Source: Rhizobium sp. BK399 (GTDB lineage Bacteria > Pseudomonadota > Alphaproteobacteria > Rhizobiales > Rhizobiaceae). From it: a DNA stretch of 64,000 nucleotides. Positions within the stretch are counted from its first letter, which is position 1, and each line of letters starts with the position of its first letter. Positions 33,335 through 41,673 of this stretch are shown here, one piece after another. The stretch spans positions 284,223 to 348,222 of the forward strand of contig NZ_JACIAH010000007.1 of NCBI RefSeq assembly GCF_014194695.1, read 5' to 3'. Both the position numbers and the translations under genes were made by a program. The notes beneath the pieces are model-generated. The model saw only the letters and a program-made list of their open reading frames with translations, ran no database searches and was not told where the DNA came from.

Positions 33335-34961
33335 GGAAAGCCACCTCTCGTCGCGCTGGCCCCATGGTGCCGGCGATTGTGAGCAGCAGGCAGAGGATGC
33401 CAAGGATCAGCGCTAGACCATCCGCATCGTTCGTCCGGTAACTCCCCATGCGGCTATAAACGAGCCAAGGCAACGTGACGAAACTGTCCGAGCCGAACAA
33501 CGCGACGGCGCCAAGATCGCCGAGCGACAGCGCCATCGCAAACGAAAATGCCGTGAGCACTGGTTTAATCAGGGCCGGCATATCGATCAGGCGCAGCCGC
33601 ATCCAGCCCGAGACACCAAGACTCGCCGCAAGTTTCTGCGTTCGGCGCTTGTGGACGATGAAAGCCGGCTCGAGGACACGCATCACAAAGGGCAGGGACA
33701 TCAAAGCGTTGATCGCGACAATCAGCAGCGGAGCCACGGCGCTGGCGTCACCGAAGCTTCTCAGCGCTAGAAACCAGCCCGTCGCCAGGACGATCGGCGG
33801 CACGAGCAATACCAACGATGATGCGCCACCCATGGCGGCAAAGAACGCTCCTGCGCCTGAGATCCCTGAACGCCGGAGAAGCGCCGCCCGGCGCGCACCC
33901 ACCAGCATCATCGAGACAAGTAAGGCGATAGTGGCCGCAGAGATCGAGATGGCAAGACTGGTCGCAGCCGACTGCCAGAAAATGGGTTCACCGAGCAGCC
34001 TCATGAGATTGGACCGAAGGCCAGCCAGAAGCACCGACATCAGAGGTAAACCAAGGAACAGAGCGGCGAACAGCAGGATGCTTCCATCCACGAGCCGCGC
34101 TCCCAACAGCCTACCATCCGGGCGCCTGATCGCCTTTCCGACAGTCATCCCTTCATCCCCGGACGCAGGAAGACATGACAGCGCCCCAAGGACGACCGAT
34201 GTAAGGGCGATCTGCAGCAGGGAAAGCGTGACGGCCCGGCCCGGATCAAAATCAAAACGCAGCGACTGATATATGGCAACCTCGACGGTCGTTGCGGCCG
34301 GCCCGCCACCCAGTGTCAGCACCAGCGTGAAGCTCGTGGCGCAGAGCATGAAGATCAGGCCGGCGATCCCAGGAATGACCGAGCGCAGAACCGGCCATTC
34401 GATGAAACGGAAAATCGAACCGGGCCGCATGCCGAGACCACTCGCCATCAGCCAGTATTCCGCCGGCACCCGCTCCAATGCCGCCAGCATCAGGCGGCAA
34501 GCCAGCGGCATGTTGAAGAAGACATGCGCCAACAGGATCCCGGAAAGCCCGTAGATGCTGATCGGTTCCGCCATGCCGAGCTTGAGCAGCAGCGCGTTCG
34601 TAAGGCCCTGCCGCCCCCAGATGCCGATCAACCCCAGCGCCCCGATTAGGACAGGAAGCCCCATCGGCACGGCCATCAGTCGAATGATCCAGATGCGACC
34701 GGGGAAATGCTGCTGACGCGCCAGGGCCTGCGCGACCGGAATGGCACAAGCGATCGAGAGCAGCGTCGAGAGCAAGGCCTGCAACAAGGTGAAACGCAGG
34801 ACCTGCAGGATGTAGGGTTCAAGCACCGCCGTCAGAATGGAGGAAACATCGCTCGAAAGGAGCAAGACGAAGACTGCAAAGCCGACGAAAAGGGCAATGC
34901 CGGCGAGACTAAAAGCCCCACCCAGCACCGCCCGTCGCATCTCAGCCTCGGTCAAAGGCAT
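33327..34961 (-). CDS. thiP: Thiamine ABC transporter permease ThiP
   Basis: A fused two-unit permease of about 544 residues with about 12 hydrophobic segments and two EAA-type loops (AALERVPAEYWLMASGLGM and RRTQKLAASLGVSGWMRLR regions). ATG 34961 shares one base with the thiB stop (TGATG), so translation is probably coupled; the longer frame to 34988 lies within thiB. Confidence 0.92.
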   Translation of the reverse strand: MPLTEAEMRRAVLGGAFSLAGIALFVGFAVFVLLLSSDVSSILTAVLEPYILQVLRFTLLQALLSTLLSIACAIPVAQALARQQHFPGRIWIIRLMAVPMGLPVLIGALGLIGIWGRQGLTNALLLKLGMAEPISIYGLSGILLAHVFFNMPLACRLMLAALERVPAEYWLMASGLGMRPGSIFRFIEWPVLRSVIPGIAGLIFMLCATSFTLVLTLGGGPAATTVEVAIYQSLRFDFDPGRAVTLSLLQIALTSVVLGALSCLPASGDEGMTVGKAIRRPDGRLLGARLVDGSILLFAALFLGLPLMSVLLAGLRSNLMRLLGEPIFWQSAATSLAISISAATIALLVSMMLVGARRAALLRRSGISGAGAFFAAMGGASSLVLLVPPIVLATGWFLALRSFGDASAVAPLLIVAINALMSLPFVMRVLEPAFIVHKRRTQKLAASLGVSGWMRLRLIDMPALIKPVLTAFSFAMALSLGDLGAVALFGSDSFVTLPWLVYSRMGSYRTNDADGLALILGILCLLLTIAGTMGPARREVAFHG

Positions 34962-35989
34962 CAATTCATGCTCATGGCGGCCAGCCACTCATCGACGAAG
35001 GCCTTGCGCTTCTCAGCGACTTCATCCGAGCTCATCAGAAAGGTCTTTGATGGATTTACAAGCTTGCCGAACGCATCCGGCAGCGGCTGCGACGTCGCCG
35101 AAACCGGCATCATCCAGTTGTTGGTTGGAATCGTATCTTGGAAGCCCGGCGTCACCATGAATTTCAGGAACTCGCGTGCAAGCTCCTTGTCCGGCGCATT
35201 CTTCAGCAGGCCCGCCACCTCGATCTGGATGTAGTGGCCCTCTGAAAACGCAGCCGCCTGATAGCGGTCGGTATTTTCGGCGACCATGTGATAGGCAGGC
35301 GAGGTCGTGTAGGAGAGCACCATCGGCGCCTCACCCTTGGTGAAGAGCCCATAGGCTTCCGACCAGCCGGGGGTCACCGTCAGCACCCGCTTTTTGAGTT
35401 TTGCCCAGGCCTCAGGCGCCTTATCGCCGTAGACCGACTTCACCCACAGCAAGAGGCCTAGCCCAGGCGTCGAGGTGCGCGGATCCTCAATAACGATCTT
35501 TTGCGAAAGATCGCCTTCGACCAGGTCCTTCATGCTTTTCGGAGGATTTTTGATCGTCTGCGTGTCGTAGATGACGGCGAAGTGGCCATAATCATAAGGC
35601 ACAAATACCTCATCCTTGTAGTTTCCCGGCACCTTGAGCGCACTGACGTCGACACCGCTCGCATCGAAGAGGCCGGTTGCCTTCGCTTCCGTGGTCAGGT
35701 TCGTATCCAGACCGAGCACGACATCCGCCTTCGTCGCAGCGCCCTCAAGTTTCAGACGCGATAACAACGCCACGCCATCGGCTACGCTCACGAACTTGAC
35801 GCTGCAGCCGCAGGTCTTCTCGAATGCTTCCTTGACCTTCGGCCCCGGACCCCATTCGGATGTGAAGCTCTCATAGGTGTAGACGGTGAGCGTCTTGTCT
35901 GCCGCCTGTGCGCCTTGGCCGGCCAAGCCGATGGTCGCGACAAAGATCGTGGCAAGCAACGAACGGCTCGTGAACTTGAATTTGAACAT
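34961..35989 (-). CDS. thiB: Thiamine-binding periplasmic protein ThiB
   Basis: A 342-residue solute-binding protein with a signal peptide (residues 1-29, ending GAQAADK). The mature start LTVYTYESFTSEWGPGP and the conserved SYTTSPAYH segment fit ThiB. It is first in thiBPQ; its transcript begins with a TPP riboswitch about 60 bases upstream of the start codon. Confidence 0.95.
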   Translation of the reverse strand: MFKFKFTSRSLLATIFVATIGLAGQGAQAADKTLTVYTYESFTSEWGPGPKVKEAFEKTCGCSVKFVSVADGVALLSRLKLEGAATKADVVLGLDTNLTTEAKATGLFDASGVDVSALKVPGNYKDEVFVPYDYGHFAVIYDTQTIKNPPKSMKDLVEGDLSQKIVIEDPRTSTPGLGLLLWVKSVYGDKAPEAWAKLKKRVLTVTPGWSEAYGLFTKGEAPMVLSYTTSPAYHMVAENTDRYQAAAFSEGHYIQIEVAGLLKNAPDKELAREFLKFMVTPGFQDTIPTNNWMMPVSATSQPLPDAFGKLVNPSKTFLMSSDEVAEKRKAFVDEWLAAMSMN

Positions 35990-36046
35990 GGCACCTCTCC
36001 TCTGGTTTGCTTGAAGGGGAAAAGGGCGGTGCCAGATGTCACGCGT

Positions 36047-36138
36047 CTAATCCCTCCGCCGGTGTTAGCCGGATCAGGTTCCGCGGGTTGGCTTTGAGCC
36101 TCTCAGCCGCGCGCCTCATGGCACGGGGCACCCCGTTA
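36047..36138 (-). promoter_or_regulatory. TPP (THI-box) riboswitch before thiBPQ
   Basis: On the minus strand the conserved parts occur in order: GGGGTGCC, GGCTGAGAGG, ACCCGCGGAACCTGATC, GGCTAACACCGGCG and GAGGGA. This is the full THI-box pattern that binds thiamine pyrophosphate and shuts off expression when the vitamin is plentiful. It directly precedes thiB. Confidence 0.97.
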
Positions 36139-36206
36139 GAGCGTTTGAGATGTATCGCCACGCTTGGCGTCTTGCAAGGGGCGGCCTTGCGGCCGCCATC
36201 GGCGTT

Positions 36207-37742
36207 TTACTCCGCGGCTTCGGCGTTGGCGGTCGGCCGCACCTCAACGACACGAGGCAACTGTGTTGGTTTCAGCATCAAGGCAGCGCAAAGGCCAATC
36301 AGAGCGATTACGCAGGATGCCATGAAAAGCGGCATGAACGCACTGCCATAGGCTTCGGCAACGGCTTGACGCGCCTGCTCCGGCAAAGCTGCCAGCATCT
36401 TTGGAGTGAGTTGCTCGATGTCGGCTACTCCCGGAATGGAAACGCCCGTTTTGCCGAGTTGCGAGCCTACGATCGCGCCGTAGATGGAGATGGCGATCGA
36501 TGCTCCGCCCATACGCGACAGCGTCACCGATCCTGTTGCGGCGCCGACGTCGCGCGCCGGGGCAGCATTCTGGACGCCGATGACCGGAACCTGTTGTGCA
36601 AGACCGACACCGAAGCCGTGGAGGGCCATCACCGCCCCGATCAACAGGACCGGTGTTCCGACATGAACCCGCGTCAGCAGCACAAACGCAATGGCGCTGC
36701 AAGTCAGGCTTGCGATGGCGAACGGCTTGTAGCGACCAGTGATGGAGATGATGCGGCCTGCCGAGAGTGACCCGCAAACGATGCCGCCGGTCAGAAGAAT
36801 AAAGAACGCTCCAGCCGCCGACGGCGAAAGACCGGTCGTCGTTTGTAGGAACAACGCGAAATAATTGACCATCCCAATTCCAATCGCGCCGCTCATGATC
36901 GACATGATGAGCAACAGGCTGAACGTCGAATTGTGAAATAGAGACAGGGGAACAATCGGCTCTGCAGCGCGGCGCTCGACGAAAATCCAACCGATGGCCG
37001 CAGCTACGCCGAGCGTCATGATGGCCAGGTTTTGCGGAGCAAACAGCGAGCCGAAGACCTGAGCGCCGTCGGCGGCCAGAACGATGCTTGCCGTCGTCAA
37101 GGCGAGCAGCAGGGCGCCAGCGTAATCGATCTTCGGGCGGCGGTTTGGTTTCCGGTAAGGTAGCATCAAAGCCAGGCCGACAAGGACGACGAAACCGATC
37201 GGAACGTTGACAAGGAAGATCGAGCGCCAGCCGAAGAGATCGCTCATTGCGCCGCCAAGGACAGGCCCGATGGCGCCCGATGCCATCAGCACGAGGCTGG
37301 AATAGCTCTGGTACCGCGCCCGTTCCCGCGGCTCGAACAGGTCCGCGTTGACGGCAAAGATCGACACCATGATACCGCCGCCGCCAAGTCCCTGCAGCAC
37401 GCGGGCAGCAATCAGCGTATTCATCGATACAGCCAGTCCGCAGACGGCAGAGCCGACGGTGAAGATCATGATCGCGGCCATCATCACATATTTGCGGCCG
37501 AAGAGATCGCCGAGCTTGCCGTAGAGAGGCATCACGGCGCTTACGGCGAGAAGATAGGCTGAGCCGACCCAACTGAACCGCTCGAGGTGGCCGAACTCGC
37601 CAACGATCGTCGGCAGAGCCGTTGCGACGATCTGATTGTCGAGCGTCGCCATGAACATCGCGGCCATCAGGAAAAGGAAGAGAATGAACCGCCGGCGATG
37701 ATCCGTCACAAGCGGCGCCGCAGCAGCAATTTGAGTGTCCAT
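36207..37742 (-). CDS. MFS multidrug exporter, DHA2 (EmrB/QacA) family
   Basis: About 511 residues with 14 predicted membrane segments. Motif A (GKLGDLFGRKY, about residues 75-85) and motif C (GAIGPVLGG) identify a drug:proton antiporter. ATG 37742 was preferred; an ATG 15 bases upstream is possible. It is divergent from a MarR-type regulator with a palindromic operator between them, which suggests substrate-induced drug or toxin export. A GC-rich hairpin without T-tract (36180-36197) lies behind it. Confidence 0.9.
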   Translation of the reverse strand: MDTQIAAAAPLVTDHRRRFILFLFLMAAMFMATLDNQIVATALPTIVGEFGHLERFSWVGSAYLLAVSAVMPLYGKLGDLFGRKYVMMAAIMIFTVGSAVCGLAVSMNTLIAARVLQGLGGGGIMVSIFAVNADLFEPRERARYQSYSSLVLMASGAIGPVLGGAMSDLFGWRSIFLVNVPIGFVVLVGLALMLPYRKPNRRPKIDYAGALLLALTTASIVLAADGAQVFGSLFAPQNLAIMTLGVAAAIGWIFVERRAAEPIVPLSLFHNSTFSLLLIMSIMSGAIGIGMVNYFALFLQTTTGLSPSAAGAFFILLTGGIVCGSLSAGRIISITGRYKPFAIASLTCSAIAFVLLTRVHVGTPVLLIGAVMALHGFGVGLAQQVPVIGVQNAAPARDVGAATGSVTLSRMGGASIAISIYGAIVGSQLGKTGVSIPGVADIEQLTPKMLAALPEQARQAVAEAYGSAFMPLFMASCVIALIGLCAALMLKPTQLPRVVEVRPTANAEAAE

Positions 37743-37774
37743 AAAGCGTCGTTCCAAACGATGAGTTGATCTCG

Positions 37775-37795
37775 TTATGTGCTATCAGCATATAA
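37775..37795. promoter_or_regulatory. Candidate MarR operator between the exporter and its regulator
   Basis: TTATGTGCT-ATC-AGCATATAA is a 21-base palindrome with one mismatch in 9-bp arms. It lies 33 bases upstream of the exporter start, where binding of the MarR protein would block transcription. Confidence 0.6.
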
Positions 37796-37861
37796 TTGTC
37801 AATGTCACGCGCTTGACTTCGGCATATTCTCAATCGACGCGTGGCGTGTTATGGTTTCGGA

Positions 37862-38389
37862 ATGAATGAGAGCCTGATGAAACTGAACGACCCTGACGCG
37901 AACGAAGACGCCGGCATTTTGCGCATTGGTCAAAGTATGACCCGCATGCGCCTGATGACCGGACGTCGATTGATCGGGCGGCTCGCCATCCAAACAGTGG
38001 CACCCGGTCTTGAGCTATCGCACCTTGACGTGCTGGACGCAGTACGACGCGCTCAGGAAAGCGGCGACGTGACGGTCGGGACGATTGCCGAGATGATGCG
38101 GATCGACCCGTCGCGCGCAAGCCGCATCGTCGCAGAGATGGTGGGGCGGAACATCCTGCGGCGAAAGGCATCTCAGGCGGATGCGCGGCGGATTATCGTC
38201 GTGATGACGCCACTTGGACAGAGGTTGCTGTCGGAAATACGTGCGCAGAAGCTCTCATTCGTTTCCGAGGTGGTCAAAGACTGGAAACCTGAAGAGATCG
38301 AGGCGTTCGGAGAACTGTTCGAGAAGTTCATTTCCGGCTTCGAGAGTGTTTTTGAGGCACGCGTCAAGGATATCGCAGACGAAGCCTGA
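37862..38389 (+). CDS. MarR-family transcriptional regulator
   Basis: A 175-residue winged-helix regulator. The recognition region spans about residues 60-110 (VGTIAEMMRIDPSRASRIV and the wing KASQADARRIIVVMT). It probably represses the divergent DHA2 exporter and is released by a phenolic or drug-like ligand. ATG 37862 was chosen; a GTG 21 bases upstream is open too. Confidence 0.88.
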   Translation: MNESLMKLNDPDANEDAGILRIGQSMTRMRLMTGRRLIGRLAIQTVAPGLELSHLDVLDAVRRAQESGDVTVGTIAEMMRIDPSRASRIVAEMVGRNILRRKASQADARRIIVVMTPLGQRLLSEIRAQKLSFVSEVVKDWKPEEIEAFGELFEKFISGFESVFEARVKDIADEA

Positions 38390-38437
38390 GCGACGGCCCT
38401 TTCCCTTCCCCCCTGCTTTGCGCTATGGGCAGTGCCC

Positions 38438-39088
38438 ATGAGCCAATCCACCTTCACCATTCTGCTTGGCGGCGAGCTGCAGATAACCGATCGCCTGCGA
38501 AATGCCGTCTCTGGCAGCCGTTTCATCGCCGCCGACGGTGGTATGCGTCACGCAGCAGCACTCGGCGTCATCCCAGAGCTGTGGGTCGGTGATTTCGACT
38601 CGACGCCCCCAGATCTCGAGGGTGCCTTTCCCGATGTGCCCAGGCAACCTTATCCCGCTGCGAAGGCATTCACCGATGGCGAGATTGCGGTTGCGGAAGC
38701 GATCGCCCGCGGCGCGAAACGTCTTGTATTGGCCGGCGCCCTTGCGGGCGAGCGTTCCGACCACGCGATCCAGCACCTGCTCTATGCCGTCAGCCTGGCA
38801 GAGCAGGGTTACGATATGCTTCTGACATCCGGCGGCGAGGAGGCTGTGCCGCTGATTTCAGGCGCAATCGAACTGGACCTGCCACCTGACAGTCTGTTTT
38901 CTGTTCCCGGCTTTAGCGAGCTTCGCGGCCTGACAATCGAGAACGCGCGCTACCCGCTTGCCGATTTCCATTTGCCCTTCGGCTCGTCACGCACCATTTC
39001 CAATGTCGCGAAAGGCAAGGTGCGCCTTTCGCTCGAGAGCGGTCGCGCCATTGTGCTCGCGCGCCCCTACGATCTTTCCGGAGTCTGA
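38438..39088 (+). CDS. thiN: Thiamine pyrophosphokinase
   Basis: Transfers pyrophosphate from ATP to thiamine, giving TPP. The 216-residue protein has the family motifs AADGG (about residues 30-34), GDFDS (51-55) and FTDGEIAVA (about 77-85, usually D-x-E). Its presence allows thiamine imported by ThiBPQ to be used directly. It starts 48 bases after the MarR stop and is followed by an ABC-F gene with a 3-base gap. Confidence 0.92.
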   Translation: MSQSTFTILLGGELQITDRLRNAVSGSRFIAADGGMRHAAALGVIPELWVGDFDSTPPDLEGAFPDVPRQPYPAAKAFTDGEIAVAEAIARGAKRLVLAGALAGERSDHAIQHLLYAVSLAEQGYDMLLTSGGEEAVPLISGAIELDLPPDSLFSVPGFSELRGLTIENARYPLADFHLPFGSSRTISNVAKGKVRLSLESGRAIVLARPYDLSGV

Positions 39089-39091
39089 TCT

Positions 39092-40918
39092 TTGGCGCCC
39101 CCCATCCTGAAACTCGACGACGTCTTTCTCAGCTTCGGCGGCACGCCGTTGCTCGCCGGTGCCGCGCTGCAGGTCGAGCCCGGGGACAAGATCTGCCTCG
39201 TCGGCCGCAACGGCTCCGGAAAGTCGACGTTGCTGAAGATCGCTGCCGGACTCGTCGAAGCGCAGTCGGGAGAGGTGTTCCGCCATCCTTCGTCAACCGT
39301 GCGTTATCTCGAACAGGCGCCCGATTTTGCCAGCTTCAAGACCGTGCAGGCTTATGCCGAGGCCGGCCTCGGCCCGGGCGACGATCACTACCGTGTCACC
39401 TATCTGCTCTCGCATCTCGGCCTCACCGGCGAGGAGGATCCCAAAAACCTGTCAGGCGGAGAGGCACGCCGCGCAGCCCTTGCGCGCGTTCTCGCGCCGG
39501 AGCCCGACATCCTTCTCCTTGACGAGCCGACCAATCATCTCGACCTGCCGACCATCGAATGGCTGGAAGGCGAACTGCAGAAGAGCCGCAGTGCCCTCGT
39601 GCTGATCTCCCACGACCGACGCTTCCTCGAGAAGGTCTCGACGGCGACGGTCTGGCTCGACCGTGGCACATCGCGTCGGCTCGACAGGGGCTTTGCGCAT
39701 TTCGAAGCCTGGCGTGACCAAGTTCTGGAAGCGGAAGAGCTCGAGCAGCACAAGCTCGGCAAGGCAATCGAGCGCGAAGAGCATTGGCTGCGATACGGCG
39801 TCACGGCACGGCGCAAGCGCAACATGCGCCGCCTTGGTGAGTTGCAGACGATGCGATCGCAATATCGTGGCCACAAAGGCCCACAGGGCACCGTGCAGGC
39901 TACGGTTTCGGACGCGCAGGAGTCCGGCAAGCTCGTCATCGAGGCCGAGAAGATCACGAAAACCTTCGGCGACCGGCCGATTGTTACCCCCTTCTCCATT
40001 CGCGTACATCGCGGTGATTGCATCGGTCTCGTTGGCCCGAACGGCGCCGGCAAAACCACGCTGCTGAAGATGCTGACCGGCCAGCTGGCGCCTGATAGCG
40101 GCACCGTCAAGCTCGGAACCAATCTGGAGATTGCGACGCTCGATCAGAAGCGCGAGGACCTCAATCCGGAAGAGACGCTCGCCCATTACCTGACGGATGG
40201 CCGCGGCGAGAACCTCCTCGTCAACGGCGAGCAGCGGCACGTGACTGGTTATATGAAGGAATTCCTGTTCCAGCCGGAACAGGCCCGCACGCCGATCAGG
40301 AGCCTGTCCGGCGGCGAGCGCGCGCGGCTGATGCTCGCCCGCATCATGTCGCGCCCGGCGAACCTATTAATCCTCGACGAGCCGACCAACGACCTTGATA
40401 TCGAGACGCTAGATCTGCTGCAGGAAATCGTCGCGGGCTTCCCCGGCACCGTGATCCTCGTCAGCCACGACCGCGACTTCCTAGACCGCACGGTGACCTC
40501 GACCATTGCACCTGCTGTGCCGGATGCGCCGGACGGTCGCTGGATTGAATATGCAGGCGGCTACTCAGACATGCTCGCGCAACGAAAAGGCGCCATCGAA
40601 GAGCGAAGGAAGGCCGAAAAGGCGGCAGGGCGAGCGAAGCCCCAGGAAACAGCCGCCTCCTCCGAGACGGCAAAAGCAAAGGGCAAGCTTTCCTTCAAAC
40701 AAAAGTTCGCGCTCGAGAATCTTCCGAAGGAAATGGCCAAGGCAGAGGCCGAGATTGCCAAACGCGAGGAGCGCATGGCCGACCCCAGCCTGTTCACCAG
40801 GGACCCCACAACCTTCAACCGGCTTGCGGCGGAGATGGAGAAGCTCCGTGGCAGCCTGACGAAGATGGAAGAGGAATGGCTGGAACTCGAGATGCTTCGG
40901 GAGGAATTGGAGGGCTGA
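39092..40918 (+). CDS. ABC-F family ATPase (Uup-like)
   Basis: A 608-residue protein with two ATP-binding domains on one chain and no membrane part. Walker A motifs GRNGSGKST and GPNGAGKTT; signatures LSGGEARR and LSGGERAR; Walker B motifs LLLDEPTNHLD and LILDEPTNDLD. The C-terminus is a charged coiled coil (about 520-605), as in Uup. ABC-F proteins act on the ribosome. It starts with TTG. Confidence 0.9.
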   Translation: MAPPILKLDDVFLSFGGTPLLAGAALQVEPGDKICLVGRNGSGKSTLLKIAAGLVEAQSGEVFRHPSSTVRYLEQAPDFASFKTVQAYAEAGLGPGDDHYRVTYLLSHLGLTGEEDPKNLSGGEARRAALARVLAPEPDILLLDEPTNHLDLPTIEWLEGELQKSRSALVLISHDRRFLEKVSTATVWLDRGTSRRLDRGFAHFEAWRDQVLEAEELEQHKLGKAIEREEHWLRYGVTARRKRNMRRLGELQTMRSQYRGHKGPQGTVQATVSDAQESGKLVIEAEKITKTFGDRPIVTPFSIRVHRGDCIGLVGPNGAGKTTLLKMLTGQLAPDSGTVKLGTNLEIATLDQKREDLNPEETLAHYLTDGRGENLLVNGEQRHVTGYMKEFLFQPEQARTPIRSLSGGERARLMLARIMSRPANLLILDEPTNDLDIETLDLLQEIVAGFPGTVILVSHDRDFLDRTVTSTIAPAVPDAPDGRWIEYAGGYSDMLAQRKGAIEERRKAEKAAGRAKPQETAASSETAKAKGKLSFKQKFALENLPKEMAKAEAEIAKREERMADPSLFTRDPTTFNRLAAEMEKLRGSLTKMEEEWLELEMLREELEG

Positions 40919-41051
40919 GCCTTCGCGCCCCTTCGACCTGATCGCACTTTATCCGCGTAACTCGATTTTCACGTTTCATTGATTCGTCAGTCCGCGATTG
41001 GCAAGATTAAGCTTGCCTATCCGCAACTTGCACGAGGCAAGGAAGCACATC

Positions 41052-41669
41052 ATGCCATACATCCTCAAAACATCGACCGCGCTCATCTGGGCCGCGGGTT
41101 TCCTAACTATTGCATCGCACGTAGCGCTTGCGCAGGAAGCGCAGCGCGTGCGTGGAGCCATTGAGAGCCTGAACGGCAACACGCTGGTGGTAAAGACGCG
41201 AGAAGGCACAGAGCAAACGGTGACATTGAAGCCGGATTGGAAGGTCCGCGGCATCAAGAAAGCTTCCGTCGAAGACATCAAGCCGGGCGATTTCGTTGGC
41301 GTTGCGTCGCTGCCGAGTGCCGACGGCGGCGACGGCGCTCTTGAAGTGCTGATCTTCCCGGCCGCAATGAAGGGCACCGGCGAAGGCAGTCGCCCCTGGG
41401 ACCTGAAGCCAAACAGCACGATGACCAACGCCACCGTCGCGAAGGCCGTCAAGGCAGTCGATGGCCATACCATCACGCTCACCTATCAGGGCAAGGAAAA
41501 GACGATATCCATCGCCGATGATACACCGATTGTCACCTTCGCTCCGGCTGACAAGGCCGACCTCGTCGCCGGCGCTCGCGTGATCGTGATGGGTCAGAAG
41601 GCACCTGACGGGACAGTGTCCGCCACAAACGTAACGGTCGGCACAAACGGCGTCGTCCCGCCCATGTAG
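41052..41669 (+). CDS. Secreted protein with DUF5666-like domain
   Basis: A 205-residue exported protein. The signal peptide covers residues 1-26 and ends VALAQEA. The body has two beta-rich OB-like repeats: RVRGAIESLNGNTLVVKTREG and KAVDGHTITLTYQGKE-type segments, each followed by a GDFVGV or GARVIVMG motif. Function unknown. ATG 41052 starts the signal peptide; the upstream frame is not used. Confidence 0.75.
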   Translation: MPYILKTSTALIWAAGFLTIASHVALAQEAQRVRGAIESLNGNTLVVKTREGTEQTVTLKPDWKVRGIKKASVEDIKPGDFVGVASLPSADGGDGALEVLIFPAAMKGTGEGSRPWDLKPNSTMTNATVAKAVKAVDGHTITLTYQGKEKTISIADDTPIVTFAPADKADLVAGARVIVMGQKAPDGTVSATNVTVGTNGVVPPM

Positions 41670-41673
41670 GTCG

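Noticed and set aside
36180..36197. GC-rich hairpin as terminator of the DHA2 exporter
   Set aside because: The stem is perfect but there is no T-tract; listed only within the exporter entry.
36244..37833. 529-codon minus-strand frame overlapping the MFS gene
   Set aside because: Shifted-frame shadow of the DHA2 transporter; the other frame has MFS motifs and 14 hydrophobic segments.
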